Below are positions 46,476 through 59,400 of a stretch of DNA of 64,000 bases, in pieces. Every line of letters starts with the position of its first letter. Positions within the stretch are counted from its first letter, which is position 1. Location of the stretch: contig NC_079882.1 in the NCBI RefSeq assembly GCF_029227915.1, positions 11,408,001 to 11,472,000 of the forward strand, read 5' to 3'. The DNA is from Hydractinia symbiolongicarpus. Lineage: Eukaryota > Cnidaria > Hydrozoa > Anthoathecata > Hydractiniidae. Below the pieces are notes generated by a model, which did no database searches, was not told the DNA's origin, and was given only the letters and a program-made list of their open reading frames with translations. A program made the translations under genes and the position numbers.

Positions 46476-47524
46476 CAGCTATTAGTGATAGGCACCATTT
46501 CAATTTCTACACATTGTCATTAGCTTGCCAATTATTTCTTGTATATTGTATCACGTGACACGTAGTTGCTATATTTTCATTTCCAACAAAATCGTTGTGA
46601 GAAATGGCAACCAACGAGTCATTCGTTATCTAGATGTAAACATCAGTAGAGTCGTCCTTCTTGGTGAAATTTTTATTTAGCTGTAAGTAGCTATTAACCC
46701 GCATAAAATCATCTTGACTAACTTTTCTACTGACTTTTCCTTTTTGAGCTAGATTTTTTTTCTCCCTAATTATTTAAGTTACCTGAATACCATTAATCAA
46801 TTGTACAGCATTTTTATTGTAAAATTATAATCGGATTTTCTGTTATGCGCATGATGAAGTAGTACGAATTATTTCAAAGGAGTTAGCTACCACGATAATT
46901 CGTCGTGTACGTGTCGTATCGTGTAATTATCGATTGAAATGAGTCGTTATATATTATGATGCTCATTGTTTTACTAGCTTTTATGTATTTATTTTGTATG
47001 CTGGTTAAAAAGCTTTTTACTGATTTGTAATAAAATATACCGTTGATATCGACAGTTCTTGTTTTTCTCACTTCATTTCTAATTTCCCTGGGGATTGATC
47101 TAGCATCATCAGCGAACATCATTGGGAATATTAGGAAGTTTAGATTTTTTGGTTGTAACTGTTTTCATAAATTATTTATAGTTACTTTTTTTGAGAAAGA
47201 TCGTCAATTGTATTAAAAAATATTTTACTCTTGATGAACCATGATTTTATACTAAAAAAATGTTATTTTTTTGATGACATACCTTGGCATTATTGCATTG
47301 CGTTTAAAAAAATCAACCTGTACACTAGAGTACCGAATAGTCGCCCTTTGCAACCACCCCTCCTCTTCCTCCACTTCTTCCCCTAAAACTATATGACAAG
47401 TCTACAAAAACCAAGTTGTCCCCCACACCACGCTTATTCGGTAATCTAGGGTATATGTATGTTATTGACGGCTTAATTAGTAACTGCTGAATTGTCACCC
47501 AAAAATATCTTCAATATTCCTAAC
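46476..47524. other. PHACTR 3' UTR and spacer
   Basis: AATAAA at 47029-47034 is a plausible polyadenylation signal about 560 bp after the PHACTR stop. No other gene feature is recognised. Confidence 0.4.
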
Positions 47525-47800
47525 ATTTAATAAGTAAGTAATGGGAATTTTTAACATCCTTGGGGATTCCATCCTAATGGCTGGCTCTTCTTCCCCTCTG
47601 ACTGTAACTATGTTACATTGTCGGTGGAGATACGTATAGCATTGTTCTAGCTTGTTTGCCTGCCACACAAGCCGGTTTTCGGTTAGTAGATCGCACCAAA
47701 TGTGCTGACACAACTGCATTTAAAGTATGCCGGAGTGGGGACTTGAACCTAAAAACTTATGAATACAAACAGAATGCACTACTACTACACCATCCCCGCC
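47525..47800 (-). repeat. tRNA-derived SINE
   Basis: Read on the minus strand from 47800: GGCGGGGATGGTGTAGTAG carries an A-box-like word, and GGTTCAAGTCC (about 47742-47752) is a good B box; the tRNA-like head ends near 47730. The acceptor arms pair poorly, so it is not a working tRNA. A non-tRNA body follows and the copy fades near 47525 in TTACTTACTTATTAAA, which may be its tail. Confidence 0.65.
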
Positions 47801-48607
47801 TAAAAAATCTTTAAAAGTTGGGCCACCTTGTCACTGTTTCTTTCATCATAATAATGATGGTGTGCAGTAAATCTGCAAAGTCTAGTTCGTAATCACGCGT
47901 TTCTAGGCCAATTAACTCATTCGAGACGCTACTGCTTAGCAAAAAAAAGATAGCAAACAGGCGCTGCTTTGAAATGCACCGTTGCCTGTTTTCCTTTCAC
48001 GATTCCACAACGAATAAAGAATTTGTCATCTTTCTGGAAACTAACTCACAAGTTAAATAAGGTGTGTGTCAAAAATGTTTGGATCATTTGTCGCATAGAG
48101 GTGATATTATTGATATTAATGTCTCCAACATGAGTTATCGCTTAGATCACCAGTGATCCTTGCGCATACAGTGAACAGGGATATTACGAGTGTAAAGCGA
48201 CTGAGTAGACTAAAAACACTTCAAGGCAAGTAAACTCAGATGAATTCACTTTTTAGGCACAGTCTGCTTTGTAGCAACGTGTGGCTTAATTTTATTTTTA
48301 GCATCGCTGTGCGAAAATAAGAGTCGTGAAAATTTCCTTTTATGGATTGGCGTCATTATATACAAGTTAAGTGGTTAGAGGCTTCCATATAAGAACTGTT
48401 AACGAAGCCGCAGTTAATTTTTAAGTCGTGCGTTTGACGATGTTTAATAAAGTTTTTTTAGCAACAAACTTTTCATCAAACAAATTCCTTTCGTCAAACC
48501 AGAAATTCGTGTTTGATGCATTTGAGTCAAATTTCATCAAATAATTTGTTTTTGACATGTTTGAAAAAACAAAAAGAAAGAAAATTGAAGCATTTGTTTG
48601 AAGTCAT
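47801..48607. other. Spacer before the Harbinger remnant
   Basis: From about 48430 the words TTTCATCAAA / TTTGATGAAA recur and are also found at 49160-49250 beyond the transposase remnant, suggesting the outer parts of one element. No other feature is recognised. Confidence 0.35.
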
Positions 48608-49077
48608 TCAATCATAAACATGGATTCTAGTAGCATTTTTCTGGAATTTTTTTCGATATTTTGAGCCACTCAGCATTTGTTGATGGAAGCTTAAGAAATC
48701 CTGATGTCATTCGTTCCACAATAGCTTTACAGCACCCCTTGACAATGTAAGATACGACATTCAGTGATATTCTAAATTGAACGCTTAAAGATTGAAAGGT
48801 TTAAAGGTTTCACCTGTAGCCAAAAATCAAAGGGCCAACGCCAACCTCACGTCACACTGAATAGGATCAGTCCCACAAAGTCGTTCTTCTGGAAAAATGA
48901 TATCCGAAATTTTACTCAAAACGTACTTAAATCGTCCATCCGAAAAATTTCTCTGAAGCCAATCCTATCTTCTATTTTTAACTCTTTTGTAATATTATTA
49001 AAATATCCCTTTTTACGTCTTCTTTTTACCCATATTCTTGTTTTACCCCGGTGGGGCTCGTATTCATCTGAATCCAT
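48608..49077 (-). pseudogene. PIF/Harbinger transposase-derived (HARBI1-like) pseudogene, N-terminal part
   Basis: Starts at ATG 49075-49077 and reads TRIWVKRRRKKGYFNNI, LKIEDRIGFREIFRMDD, then after a frame change FKYVLSKISDIIFPEER and CDVRLALAL. After a stop and another shift come FLATGET and ISLNVVSYIVKGCCKAIVE, up to a TGA at 48608-48610. This order (W..R...GxyxnL..EL, F..ylRM, RLAltLrfLAtGe, vs.iv..vc.aI) is the N-terminal half of Harbinger nucleases. The catalytic DDE half is absent and the frame is broken several times. TTTGATGAAA-type words flank it at 48430-48545 and 49160-49250. Confidence 0.75.
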
Positions 49078-49379
49078 TATTTTAATTAACAGCAGAAAAA
49101 TTGTTTAATCCTGACCCACCGTCGCCATCTTGAATTAAAGAATGAATAGCTTTTCTGAAAATTTGATCCTTTGATGAAACCAATTTGATAATCAGTGTAA
49201 AAGAACGATTTCATCAAACAAAAATAAGATATTTGATGAAATTTTTTTCATGCATTTGCGCCTGCCTTAAAAAGTACCTGTAATTCAAGCCTCGTTTCTT
49301 ATAACAACATCTACGAGGGAGATGAACCATAAACAAGATGAACCATGGTCATGTGTAATAATTATGATTAATTCTGTAA

Positions 49380-49573
49380 TCTCTTTAATTATAGCCTTAT
49401 TTTGTCTGTCTGTCCGCGGAAAAGGCGTCCCGTAACGGAAACACGAAATTTTTAATATGCGCACGAATATCAAATGCGATGTATTTTTATCCACTTTGTT
49501 GCGACGGGTAAATTTAAAAGACGAGCAAACGCCACGGGCGACCCCATGGATTTTTCCACGGGTTAATGACTAG
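49380..49573 (+). mobile_element. Non-autonomous Helitron, family B (tandem with A)
   Basis: Starts after A with TCTCTTTAATTATAGCC and ends with the CCCATGGA/TCCACGGG hairpin and GGTTAATGACTAG. The family A element begins at the next base, as at 1740/1741. Confidence 0.8.
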
Positions 49574-49713
49574 TCTATATTATAATGCCCATATACGTCT
49601 GTCTGTCTGCCTGTCACGCAAAATGGTAGCTTAGCTGCGCAATAGTTAGAAGCATGCAATGCGGTATAAAAAGGACGGGCGAACCCGTGTATTTTCCACG
49701 GGCTAACGACTAG
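49574..49713 (+). mobile_element. Non-autonomous Helitron, family A (tandem with B)
   Basis: Starts TCTATATTATAATGCCC and ends with the hairpin and CTAACGACTAG, followed by T. It joins the family B element without a spacer. Confidence 0.8.
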
Positions 49714-50051
49714 TTAATTAAATTTGTTGCAACGTAATTCTTACAAATGCTTACAATTATAAAACAGCAGAGTCGCCACGGCTGAATAAATGTTCTACTA
49801 AACTGAAATAGGGAGTAACGAGCAAAAAAAAATTGTTTGTTTGTTGTATTTATATAATTTTGAGAAAAAAACATTCTCCACTTTATCATTCCCCAGTGTA
49901 TATGCATAAAAAATACTTACCTAACAAAATATTTTTAATCAAAATAGAGAATAAAAAATAAAATAAAACAAAATCAATTAAAAAATAGATTTAGTTTAAA
50001 ATTAGCAAAAAATTATAATGTACATGTATGGTTTACGCTTTAAGTTGCAGT

Positions 50052-53000
50052 TTATGCAAAGATGACTGTACGATCTTTCATTTCAGTTGGCCGTCCCAGG
50101 GTTCTCTGTAGATCACCAGACCGTTTACTCTTGAATTCTTCATAATCTACGTTGTATGTTGATTTCATCATCTGATTATTGTTTACTGCGTAAGCATCGC
50201 TGAGTTCTAAAGTGGCGGGATAAAACATGCTTTCTGTGTCGGTTACAGGGGACGCGCGTATACTGTGAACCTCACTTTTGTCGTGTGTAGGCGTAACCTG
50301 AGGAGATTTATATGATGTCGCTTCTGGAGCGCGCAATAACTGCAATTCGCCAGAAACTAGTTTAGCACGTGCATCCATGCACTGGTTATCTAATCCTAAA
50401 GATAAGGTTTTCACGCCTAAGTCATTTTCAATTCGACCTAAATCGCGATGTAAATTTCTTAAACCAGCTTCGGCGACTTGTAACTTTTCATTTAACGCTT
50501 GAATTGAACCTTCAATTTCGCCAACCTCATAACACAATTGGTACTGGGGAATATCACGGCACAATTCTATGTTTCTTCTTTCGGTGCGTTTCTCCAGGCG
50601 AGTTTGAGCAACCTGTAAATAAAATGAGGATAAAAAAGATGAAAATTAGATAACAAATTTAATTTTTTTTAGTAGGAAAACATATCATAGAAGACTGACT
50701 TTCATTGGAGCCATTTTTGCTTCAATGGCCTCCTTTAATGCAACAATGTCTTGTTCCAATGTTGCAATCTCCTCTTTTGTCTAAAAGAAAATTATTTAAT
50801 GCTTATATAATGGTCAAAGTAAAAAATCATCGCATACTGAAAACTTAGTGCTCTTTGCTGAATATGCCTTAGATTCTGCCTTTTTATGCATTTGGAAAAA
50901 GTTTTTAAATTTACGCAAGCTCGCATCGAATACAAACAATTGTAGATGTGTACACTTCTATTACTATACTAGTCGATAAAGCCCATGGAAAAATCCATTT
51001 AGGCAGGATAAAAATGAAAAAAAAGCGTCATTATAATTTTGTTGACGTCAGCAACCCATCAACAAAAAATAATCAGAAACTTGTTTTCACGTTGCCTCTA
51101 TTGGGCAGAGCTTAAATTGCTGATCAAGAAAATGTATATGTTCATGTGGTTTTGATGACCAGCTAATGAGATATAAGGGGTAAAGAATTGACGTCAGCAA
51201 GAACCAGTCAAAACTGAAATTATTTTTTTTAAAATTTGTATACCTGTTTGCCTTTATCGTATAGATCTTGAAACGCTGATCAAGAAAATGTATAGGATTA
51301 TGTACTTTTGACAAACGGTTGCAGAGATATTAAGGTTTAAAGGTTTTTAGATGATGTCATCAACTCGTCCAAGGATTTGGTGACCCAGGTTTGGGAAACT
51401 TACCCAAATTCGTCCTAGGTGGTCCTAGTTACCGACGCAGTGAAAAATCATTGACGTCACCACCTCGTTTCCAAGTTATTTAACCTCAAAGTTTTAGGTG
51501 CACTGTAATGGCTTCATTAATTTAATATAAGATGTTCACGTTAAAGTAAAGTTATTAACATCGCGCCGTAACGGCAGAAAAATTAACATATTAGACATGC
51601 ATTTTTCGGCAACATCAAAGGAAAATGAACACATCCATTTTGCCTGTTACGGACAGACACAGTCGCCGTATTATTATAAGAGACTAGTTGATAAGGCCCG
51701 TGGAAAAATCTATTTAGGCAGGATAAAAGAGAAAAAGAACCATCATTTAAATTTTGATAACGTCAGCAGAGACATGACAGAACACAAATTTTTTTTTTCA
51801 GAAATGTGTATGCCTGTTGCCTTCATCGTATAGATCTTGAAACGCTGATCAAGAAAATGTATAGGATCATGTACTTTTGATAAATTGTTGCAGAGATATT
51901 AGGGTTTAAAGGTTTTTTGATGACGTCATCAACCCGTGCATTCCGAAACGGATTTGGTGACCCAGGTTTGGGAAACCTACCCAAATAGGTCCCAGGTAGT
52001 CCCTAGTTACCCACGCAGGAGATGACGTCAATTATTTCCACCCGTTTCCAAGTTATTTAGCCTTAAATTTAAAAGTGCAATGCAATGGCTTCACTAATCT
52101 TAATATACTCTCCTTTGACATCAATATTGCTTAACATCAAAGTTTGCTAATGTACAGAACAAATTTATAGGCGATGTTTTATAGACTTTATCAAAGATAT
52201 TTTATCAACTTTGCAAAAGTGACAGACAGACAGAATTAGCGTATTATTATAGAGATATAGAGAAAAGAAGATCTCAAAACTTCAAGTGGTACCTTTAATA
52301 ATGTGAAAATTTACAGCTACGCATGCAAATTAACATTGAATTGATGTAAAGTTTGAAAAATCACAAAATTTAATAAGCGAATAATTATTTCTTTATAATT
52401 AAGACCCACTGCTAAAAGCACTTAGAACTGTTGGTTGTGTGTTAAACAGAACAAAATGAATGTGGGATACATGTATTATACTACCCTTAGTTTTGTAGTT
52501 GTAGTATTTTTAACTTCACAGTCATTAAAACTTTATTTTAATTTAGCCCACAGAAATAATATAAATACATTTTTTAGTTTGAGCCTGGATGGTTCTTAAC
52601 TCTACTTGAAAATTTTTGAAAATTTGTAGAGCTTGAACTTTGTTTTATACCCTTTTTAATGCCCTGTCAATTTATAAATTTACTTTTTCAATGCTAAAGT
52701 TAGATATGGATAGATCAAAAATATGAGGCTCTTTTTGGATAAATTGTGGACATTGAGAGGTGGTGTTAGGATTTTATTATCTATATTCATAGCCTCATGT
52801 TTCTTATATAATGTCTTTTTAAGAAAAAAGGTGTACAGTTCACAATTTTAGATTTTTAAAAAAATGTTGTGAATGACCTGCCAAATATTCTAGATGAATA
52901 AAAATAATAACTTGGATACTTACATTTTTTTGTTGCCACTCAAGCTCGTTTTTAGCTTGACTAGTCTCATGTAGCCTTTTTCTAAATTCATACTCTGTTG

Positions 53001-53778
53001 CTTTTCTCTGTGCTTCCTGGTCATTTTTTGTTTTTTCTAAAGTAGCAAATATGGCTTCTCTCAAATGTTGAGAAACCTTCATTTCTGCTTCACCTCTATG
53101 TTTATTATACTGTGAAAATGCATTCCATGTTTCAGGGGTAACACTTCCTTTTAAAGTGCGTGTGGGATTTGTTTGGAAAGCAATATCTGAAGACTGGTTG
53201 TTAAGCTGATGACAATATTCATCAATTCCCAGTGCATAATATTTGTCAGTTAAATCACAATGTAGTTGGTGTCTTGCTTCCTGTAACAAACATAACTGTT
53301 CAAATGCTTCTGTTACTTTCTGTTGGAGCAAAGCTTTTATTCCTTCAATAACTTCAACTTCTTTATGCAATTGCTCCTCAACATTATCTCTTACTAAATC
53401 AATTCCTTCCCGATTCTCTCGCAGCATTAGACACTCAATAGTTATATCTAGTGGAAGTTTTTTGGCATCTAAGGCAATTTCAACCCTTTTTTTCTCTGCC
53501 TGCAAGTCTTCAATTTCCTTATCCATGTCATTCAAACATTTTTCTAAAGCTTTGCGCCATTCATTTATATCATCAATTCGTTTTTCAAGCTTTGTATTGC
53601 TGTCGTGTTGGGTCCACCTTGTATGGTTGTCTGTTTCGTTTCGTAAGCGCCTGGCCTCTTGCCGAATTGTGTGAGTGGAATCTCTTAAACGTTCTGCATT
53701 TGTACACAAAATTTTGTTTGAAGTATGCCAGTCAGATACTGCGTACCTTGGTGGAAGTTTGTTCATAGAAAAAGACAT
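50052..53778 (-). CDS. TEKT2: Tektin-2-like ciliary microtubule protein
   Basis: Three minus-strand exons: 53778-52924, 50780-50700, 50612-50052, all phase 0, giving 498 residues. Tektins are coiled-coil filament proteins in the lumen of axonemal doublet microtubules. The sequence opens with LPPRYAVSDWHTSNKIL and continues through DITIECLMLRE, LHKEVEVIEGIKALLQQKV and FEQLCLLQEARHQL, closest to tektin-2. The tektin signature RPNVELCRD appears as RRNIELCRD. The protein is about 70 residues longer than vertebrate tektin-2, owing to a Ser/Thr/Pro-containing tail after the last coil. The exon 2 donor is GTCAGT. The start is the first ATG after a TTTTTTTAG acceptor-like site whose exon would begin at 53789, 11 nt before the ATG. 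Intron 1 (2.1 kb) contains a tandem Helitron pair. The gene diverges from ANKRD29 and converges on PHACTR. Confidence 0.93.
50969..51683 (-). mobile_element. Non-autonomous Helitron, family C, second of tandem pair
   Basis: On the minus strand it begins TCTCTTATAATAATACGGCG at 51683, directly after the CTAG of the neighbouring copy. It ends at the ATGGATTTTTCCATGGGC hairpin and CTAG at 50969-50972. It is 715 bp long. The interior matches the other copy over GATCTTGAAACGCTGATC, TTGGTGACCCAGGTTTGG and more. A second GCTGATCAAGAAAATGTATA block indicates an internal duplication. Confidence 0.75.
51684..52255 (-). mobile_element. Non-autonomous Helitron, family C, first of tandem pair
   Basis: On the minus strand it starts after A with TCTCTATAATAATACGC at 52255, has GTCTGTCTGTC near the 5' end, and ends with a weak hairpin and CTAG at 51684-51687. 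It is 572 bp long, joined head-to-tail to 50969-51683. It contains a TGATGACGTCATCA palindrome. Confidence 0.75.
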
Positions 53779-56416
53779 GTTAGCTGTCACTAAAAAAATT
53801 CCAAAACATGAAATCTGTCCAGCTAGTTAGCTATTATAGCCAGCCCAGAGTTACGTTACCTTTTCTTTTCCTGTCGCCAGTCAGTTTTAGAATCATTCGA
53901 TCAAAAGTTCATAAGGCACCCATTTACATAAAAATCGAATCGAAATATAAATATTTACTTCTTGTTGCCCTGCAACAGCATTTGACCCATTTGCCTGCAG
54001 GCCGTTCTGTAATTTAGCTAGGCTAAAGGACAGGGGTTTTGCATAGGACGTGTGACCATGAAGGAGAAGCAAAGCGAGAGAAGAGCAAGCGACCAATATT
54101 GGGACAAGAGGAGCAAGTACACTGTGGCAGAGTCATTTGAGCAATTTTATTTTTACTATGTAGCTAGCTAGATATATTATACATTAGATATATGTGATTT
54201 CAGCCTTTGCACCCTCCATTTCTGCCCGTTTTCCATTACAAAAAATTTTAAAAATTGATAAAAAGACTGGCCAGAAAACTAGCATATTACCCCAGCCTTA
54301 TGTGATTATATATCTGAACAAACAGCTCTCGCGACGATCTGACAACTCCATTCACAACATAAATCTATGGTTTTGTGTATAAGCTATCTCTAGAAACGAC
54401 TTTGCAAAAATGATGGTGACAAGGTGAGCGTTAGTGCAAGATCTAGAAAGATGAAAGCTAGGTAGCTGCGTTGCCTTGTACCTTTTTCTGATGCTCATAA
54501 AATAGTAGTGACATTAGGAAAACTTGGTAAAGGAAATTACCAGAGGGGATCTGTAAAGGAGAGCACACCCGGTAGTAAATTTTTTCTTAAAATATTCTTT
54601 AGCCTGTCAAGTTTCATAATAATATAGGTTTGTTTGGTATTTAATGAATGGTTACAAAGATAACAATAGATTAAAATATCATACCCCCACCGTGCAAAAA
54701 CTTTCTCATCTGTGATCTACCCCAGCAATTTTCAGGCTGTCTGTTACGTAAAGTTTACAAGTTTCGGTGCAGGTGAAAATAATAGTATGGTACATCATAA
54801 ACGTAAGGCTCAAGATATTATGTCATTAACCATCAATCTTTGTCAGTGAGAAGAGAAATTACTGAGAAAGGTAAAATCACAGAATTAAAACATTCACATA
54901 TAATGGAGGGTATAAGCTAGCGATCAAGTCAATGAGATGTGTGTATACCATACATGAGATAAGAAATATGTGAGAGATGTTCATGTTTTGTGTTCTTGAA
55001 TCTTCGTTGCAGTAAAGTTGGCCGGGACCATTTTGCACATGAAAAGACAAATTGACATTCCTTTCTCAATAAACCCACTCACACTAGGAAAAGCAATGCA
55101 TGGCAACTCTGTTACTTCTAGCTACCGTGTAGCTGCTTTCTTACAGAAAAGTCACATGTACAATGCAAATATGGCTACCATTTCTCACCATCGTTTGTGC
55201 CCTTGTGCGTAGCAAGGTCTCTGTGCAGCCTGGTTACACTAATATCTGCAAGAATAAAGCAAATGAGATATACTAGCGATTTCTTAGGAAAAAACGATTG
55301 AATCATTTACCAACCTCAATCGCTATTGTTATTTTTTGATTCAGGTAGCACAAAATCTACCGTGCATTGAATTATATTTTGTAAAACATCTTTATTATAG
55401 TTTCACACTCGGTAATACAAGGTTGTAATAATTGTTAAGATTGTGTGTAAGGTAATTTTGATATGCATATTTCAAGAAAAAAGTGCCTTTATTATTATTT
55501 TTTACTTTTTCAATTTTTTTATGTTGTTGACAAGGAAATCTCAAAATGACCTTTGCCTATTCCAATGCCATATTTTGCATAAACATTATTATAGCTGTCC
55601 CGTATGGCACTTATCACATAGTATTTATTTCATGGCTTGTAATAAGGGTTTTTAGCTAGATGCACATGTCTGGCCATGACCAAAAATTGTGCAGCATTCA
55701 TAAGTTCTCTTATTGTTGAAGATTCTTTTTATATTTAAGACGATCATACCAGTGCTTAAGATAACGTCCTTAAACCTAACAATCTTCACTTTAAAAATCC
55801 CAGCGATTATACTTTCCTAAAAAACCCTAGCCCTACCACAAAGCTAACTTATATATCCTAGCTACATATATATATCCACCAGATAAAGATTACCTTTTTC
55901 AAGCAAAACAAATTTAATTTAGCCTTGAGACAGCAGTTGCTCATTTTCTGCAACTATTTAACATCTTTTCTTGGCATGTTACATATATTTTTTAAGAACA
56001 GCAACAACAAAAATTATACGGTTTTGCATTACATTTCTATTGCAGAATGAAGATAATAGCTTGAACTCAAATTAATAGGGGGTTACTCTCAAAATAAAAA
56101 GGGTGGGGTTCCTAAAAATAGGGGGTGTTTAAAAACACAGTAAGTGACATTTAAAAAAACAATGTGGTGAACTTATATATATATGTAGCATGGCAAATTT
56201 ATGGGCCTTTATAGAGGTGGGTATAGTTTCTACAATGGGTGGGGAACAGACAAGATGGAGTAATCAAGATGAAAGTTCTCAAACAGCGAAGCAATTTAAG
56301 CTGATCTTTTTATTAAGTGTTAATGCTAGTGTGGGAAACAGACTTAAACCAAGAATGATGATAATTAGTAACACACACAAGTTAACAACTCTAAATTTTT
56401 TTTAGATGAATACAAA
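53779..56416. promoter_or_regulatory. Divergent intergenic region, tektin-2 (-) / ANKRD29 (+)
   Basis: The start codons are 2.6 kb apart and face away from each other. T-rich AG acceptor-like sites lie immediately upstream of each ATG (53790-53791 on the minus strand; 56404-56405 on the plus strand). No TATA box, repeat or other gene was recognised; the open frames at 54194, 55018, 55443 and 56190 have no domain. Confidence 0.4.
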
Positions 56417-59400
56417 ATGAATGAAAATGAAATACAGTATCATTTAGCTGCTGTTCAAGGAAGTTTGCCCTTGGTTCAAAGTTATATATCAGGAAATAAT
56501 AAAATTAATGTTGATTGCGTGGATGAGGTACACCTACTAAAAAAACTTAGAAGTGCTTGTTTTTTCAATCTCTGTGTATAACACCTTATAATGTTCATGG
56601 GTGCATTTATTTTACTAGTGCAAAGACATTTAGCAGTTATCTTTTTCCCAAATGATGTAAAAATATTATCACTTATTTAAAAAAAAACACCCTTATCCAT
56701 GAAACATTCATACAAATGCACTTTTGACAATCCTCTTTTTTGTTTCCACGAATTGCAACCTGAAATCATGCTCTTCTTATATCTGGGTGTAAATTTTCAA
56801 GAACTGTTGACTTTCATAATTTCTTTGTGGATATTATAATTTTCACAAATTTCTTGAAAAATATGTTTCAGGTATTTAATTTATATGGAATTGGCTAAGA
56901 TCTGTGAGAAACAAAATATTATTACTATTAAGGTATCTTGGCAATGTCTAGGCCATAACATGTTATTATTTTGACATTCCTTCCTGAAGACCAAAGACTA
57001 GTTAACCAATTTAATTTAGTTAAAACTAAACGGTGTAGAGTAATGTTTTTGCATTATTTCTCTTGTAGGAGGGGACTACAACACTTATCTTAGCAGCAGC
57101 TAATAATCATTTAGATATAGTCAAAGAACTTATAGCTAACAGGGCATCTGTCAATGCTCGTAGAAAGGTATCATTATTAATAAAAATATTTTCTAAATGT
57201 TATAGAATTACCAAACATATGCTTTAAATGAGACTGCTGTCATATATGTCACATTGCAAAATAGTAAACTCATTTTGAATGCATGATGATTCACTCAATT
57301 GTTTACAATTCTTTTAGACAGGAACTACTGCACTGTTTTTTGCGGCACAAGGTGGCCATCTTTCAGTGGTCCAAGAATTACTCAATGATGGTGCAGATAT
57401 AGACCTTCCATCAAATGAGGGAGGTACTCCATTATTCGTTGCTTGTCAGTGCAATCATGTTAATGTTGTAAAGGAATTGGTGCAAAGAACAGCGAATATT
57501 CATGCTAAAATGAAGGTGAGAAGGGGGAAATATTGATTTGTGTAAAAAAGAGCATTCAGAAGTGTTGTTTAAAATATCTAAACTGTACTTCAGTGTCAGA
57601 TCTTAAAATCGTTTTTTGAGTCTTGGATATATGTTAAAGTTTGGGTGCTTATATATTAGCTTTTGCTTAATACCCGACTTTCTATGTGTGAATCAAAGTT
57701 GGTAGCAGCAGGGGAATTTCCATCAATTTTTCACAGGCTAAAGACTAGTGCTTAAGTGAAACACTTCTTACATAGAAATCACCAGACCGGATTGTATTTA
57801 TTCAAGTTTAAAAGAAGAAAAACCTTTTTAGATTAATAGGATTTTTCTGTGTCACTATACACAGATTAGGGATACCTTCAGGTTGTAGTGACCCTTTCAA
57901 AATCCTAATTTAAAGAGAAACAGAAAGATGCCCTGTAAAAAATATATTCCAATTCGCATTGCACAAGCAAACAAACTTCCGACAGCATTTTCATCCTAAA
58001 TTTTCAGACATGTATGGTGAATCATAAAGCTGCAATGGCTTGTGAAAATATTTTTATTCACACAATTTTTATCAACAGTGGTCGATGCAGTAATAGAGAT
58101 TCTACCCAGAAATTTTTCAAAAAACCCTATTGTAAGAAGAATTTAAATAAACAAAAAACATGTGTATAAAAACAAAAAAAGTAAATATAATCAAAAAAAA
58201 TTTTTGCTGGCTTTATAATTCAAATCATTTTCAGAAGTGAAGAAAATATCTTTAATTTACTCTTTGAATTTTTATGTGTTAAACTTTTACATCAATAGAA
58301 AAAAAATCAGCTGAACTGATTTAACTGATTTTGCGCTTGTACCCATCATGCACTGATGAAAAAAAATTTGTGTATGTGAAAAATACATTTTTGTTCATGT
58401 GGCCCATGATACTTGTAAAAAGTGTTGCTTTATATATTTCAAATTTAGCTTTGATATTTAGGGACTGTATATGTGGAACAAATGTCCTTGTTCACTTGTT
58501 CAGGAACCTATCGGCATGTTCTGAACAAATCCGCAGGTTCGAACGGGAATACTTTTGAATAAAGTGTACCTAATGAACCTGACAACCGAGCCCCTTACCC
58601 ATTGTAGATAAATATTAAGGCCAGGTTGGATCTCAAGTTTATCTAAAATATAATCAAAGCGGCTGGAATTCAGAAGGAGTGTATTACAACTGCATATAGG
58701 TTTCTTTAATTTATTGACATTTTATTTTAGGATGGTGCTACTCCATTGTTTGTTGCTTCACAAAATGGCCACCTCAATGTAGTGAAATTTCTACTTCAAA
58801 AAGGTGCGCAGGTTAATCAGCAGAGAGAAGTATGTCTCCTTTTTTTTTAAAAAAACATTCTAAAACTTGGTTTTCATCTAGCGCTAATGAGCGGTAACTA
58901 GCGATGAAAAAATAAGCGGTAACTTTTTCTTTAGTGGAAACGGAAAAAAAAAGTTACCGCTTGCTAGAGGTTACTTTTTTACGAGCGATAACTAGCGCTA
59001 AATATAATATTTTTTTTCATATTTAGCGCTAGTTATCGCTTAACATCAAAGAAAGCCGATTTTCTATGTTCAGAAAGTGATGGAAAGTTTTTTTCGAAAG
59101 TGGACAAAGTTTTTTATATTTCGTACCTTAAACAGAGAAGTATGTAAAAACTGTCTTTCTGAAAAAATGGCTGAAAAAATAAGAAGACAAGCTCTTAGTA
59201 TTCAAAAAAACGATCTCTTTATAAATATCACGAACCAACAAAGATGTTTTCTCTTTCTCTTTTTCTCTTCATTAAAAATAAAAAAAAATATCCAAGTAGA
59301 GCTAAATCTTCCTCCCTCTGAATCCATGCTTTCAACTGAAGATTCCAAAAAGTGAAGTTAGAAAAAGAAATAAACATGAAGATTAACAATAATTACCGTT

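Noticed and set aside
47730-47800. Possible tRNA gene on the minus strand
   Set aside because: A and B boxes are present, but the acceptor arms pair poorly and a SINE body follows; called a tRNA-derived SINE.
53243-53768. Plus-strand open frames of 105-143 codons
   Set aside because: Antisense shadows of tektin-2 exon 1, whose coiled-coil coding sequence yields Ser-rich reverse frames.
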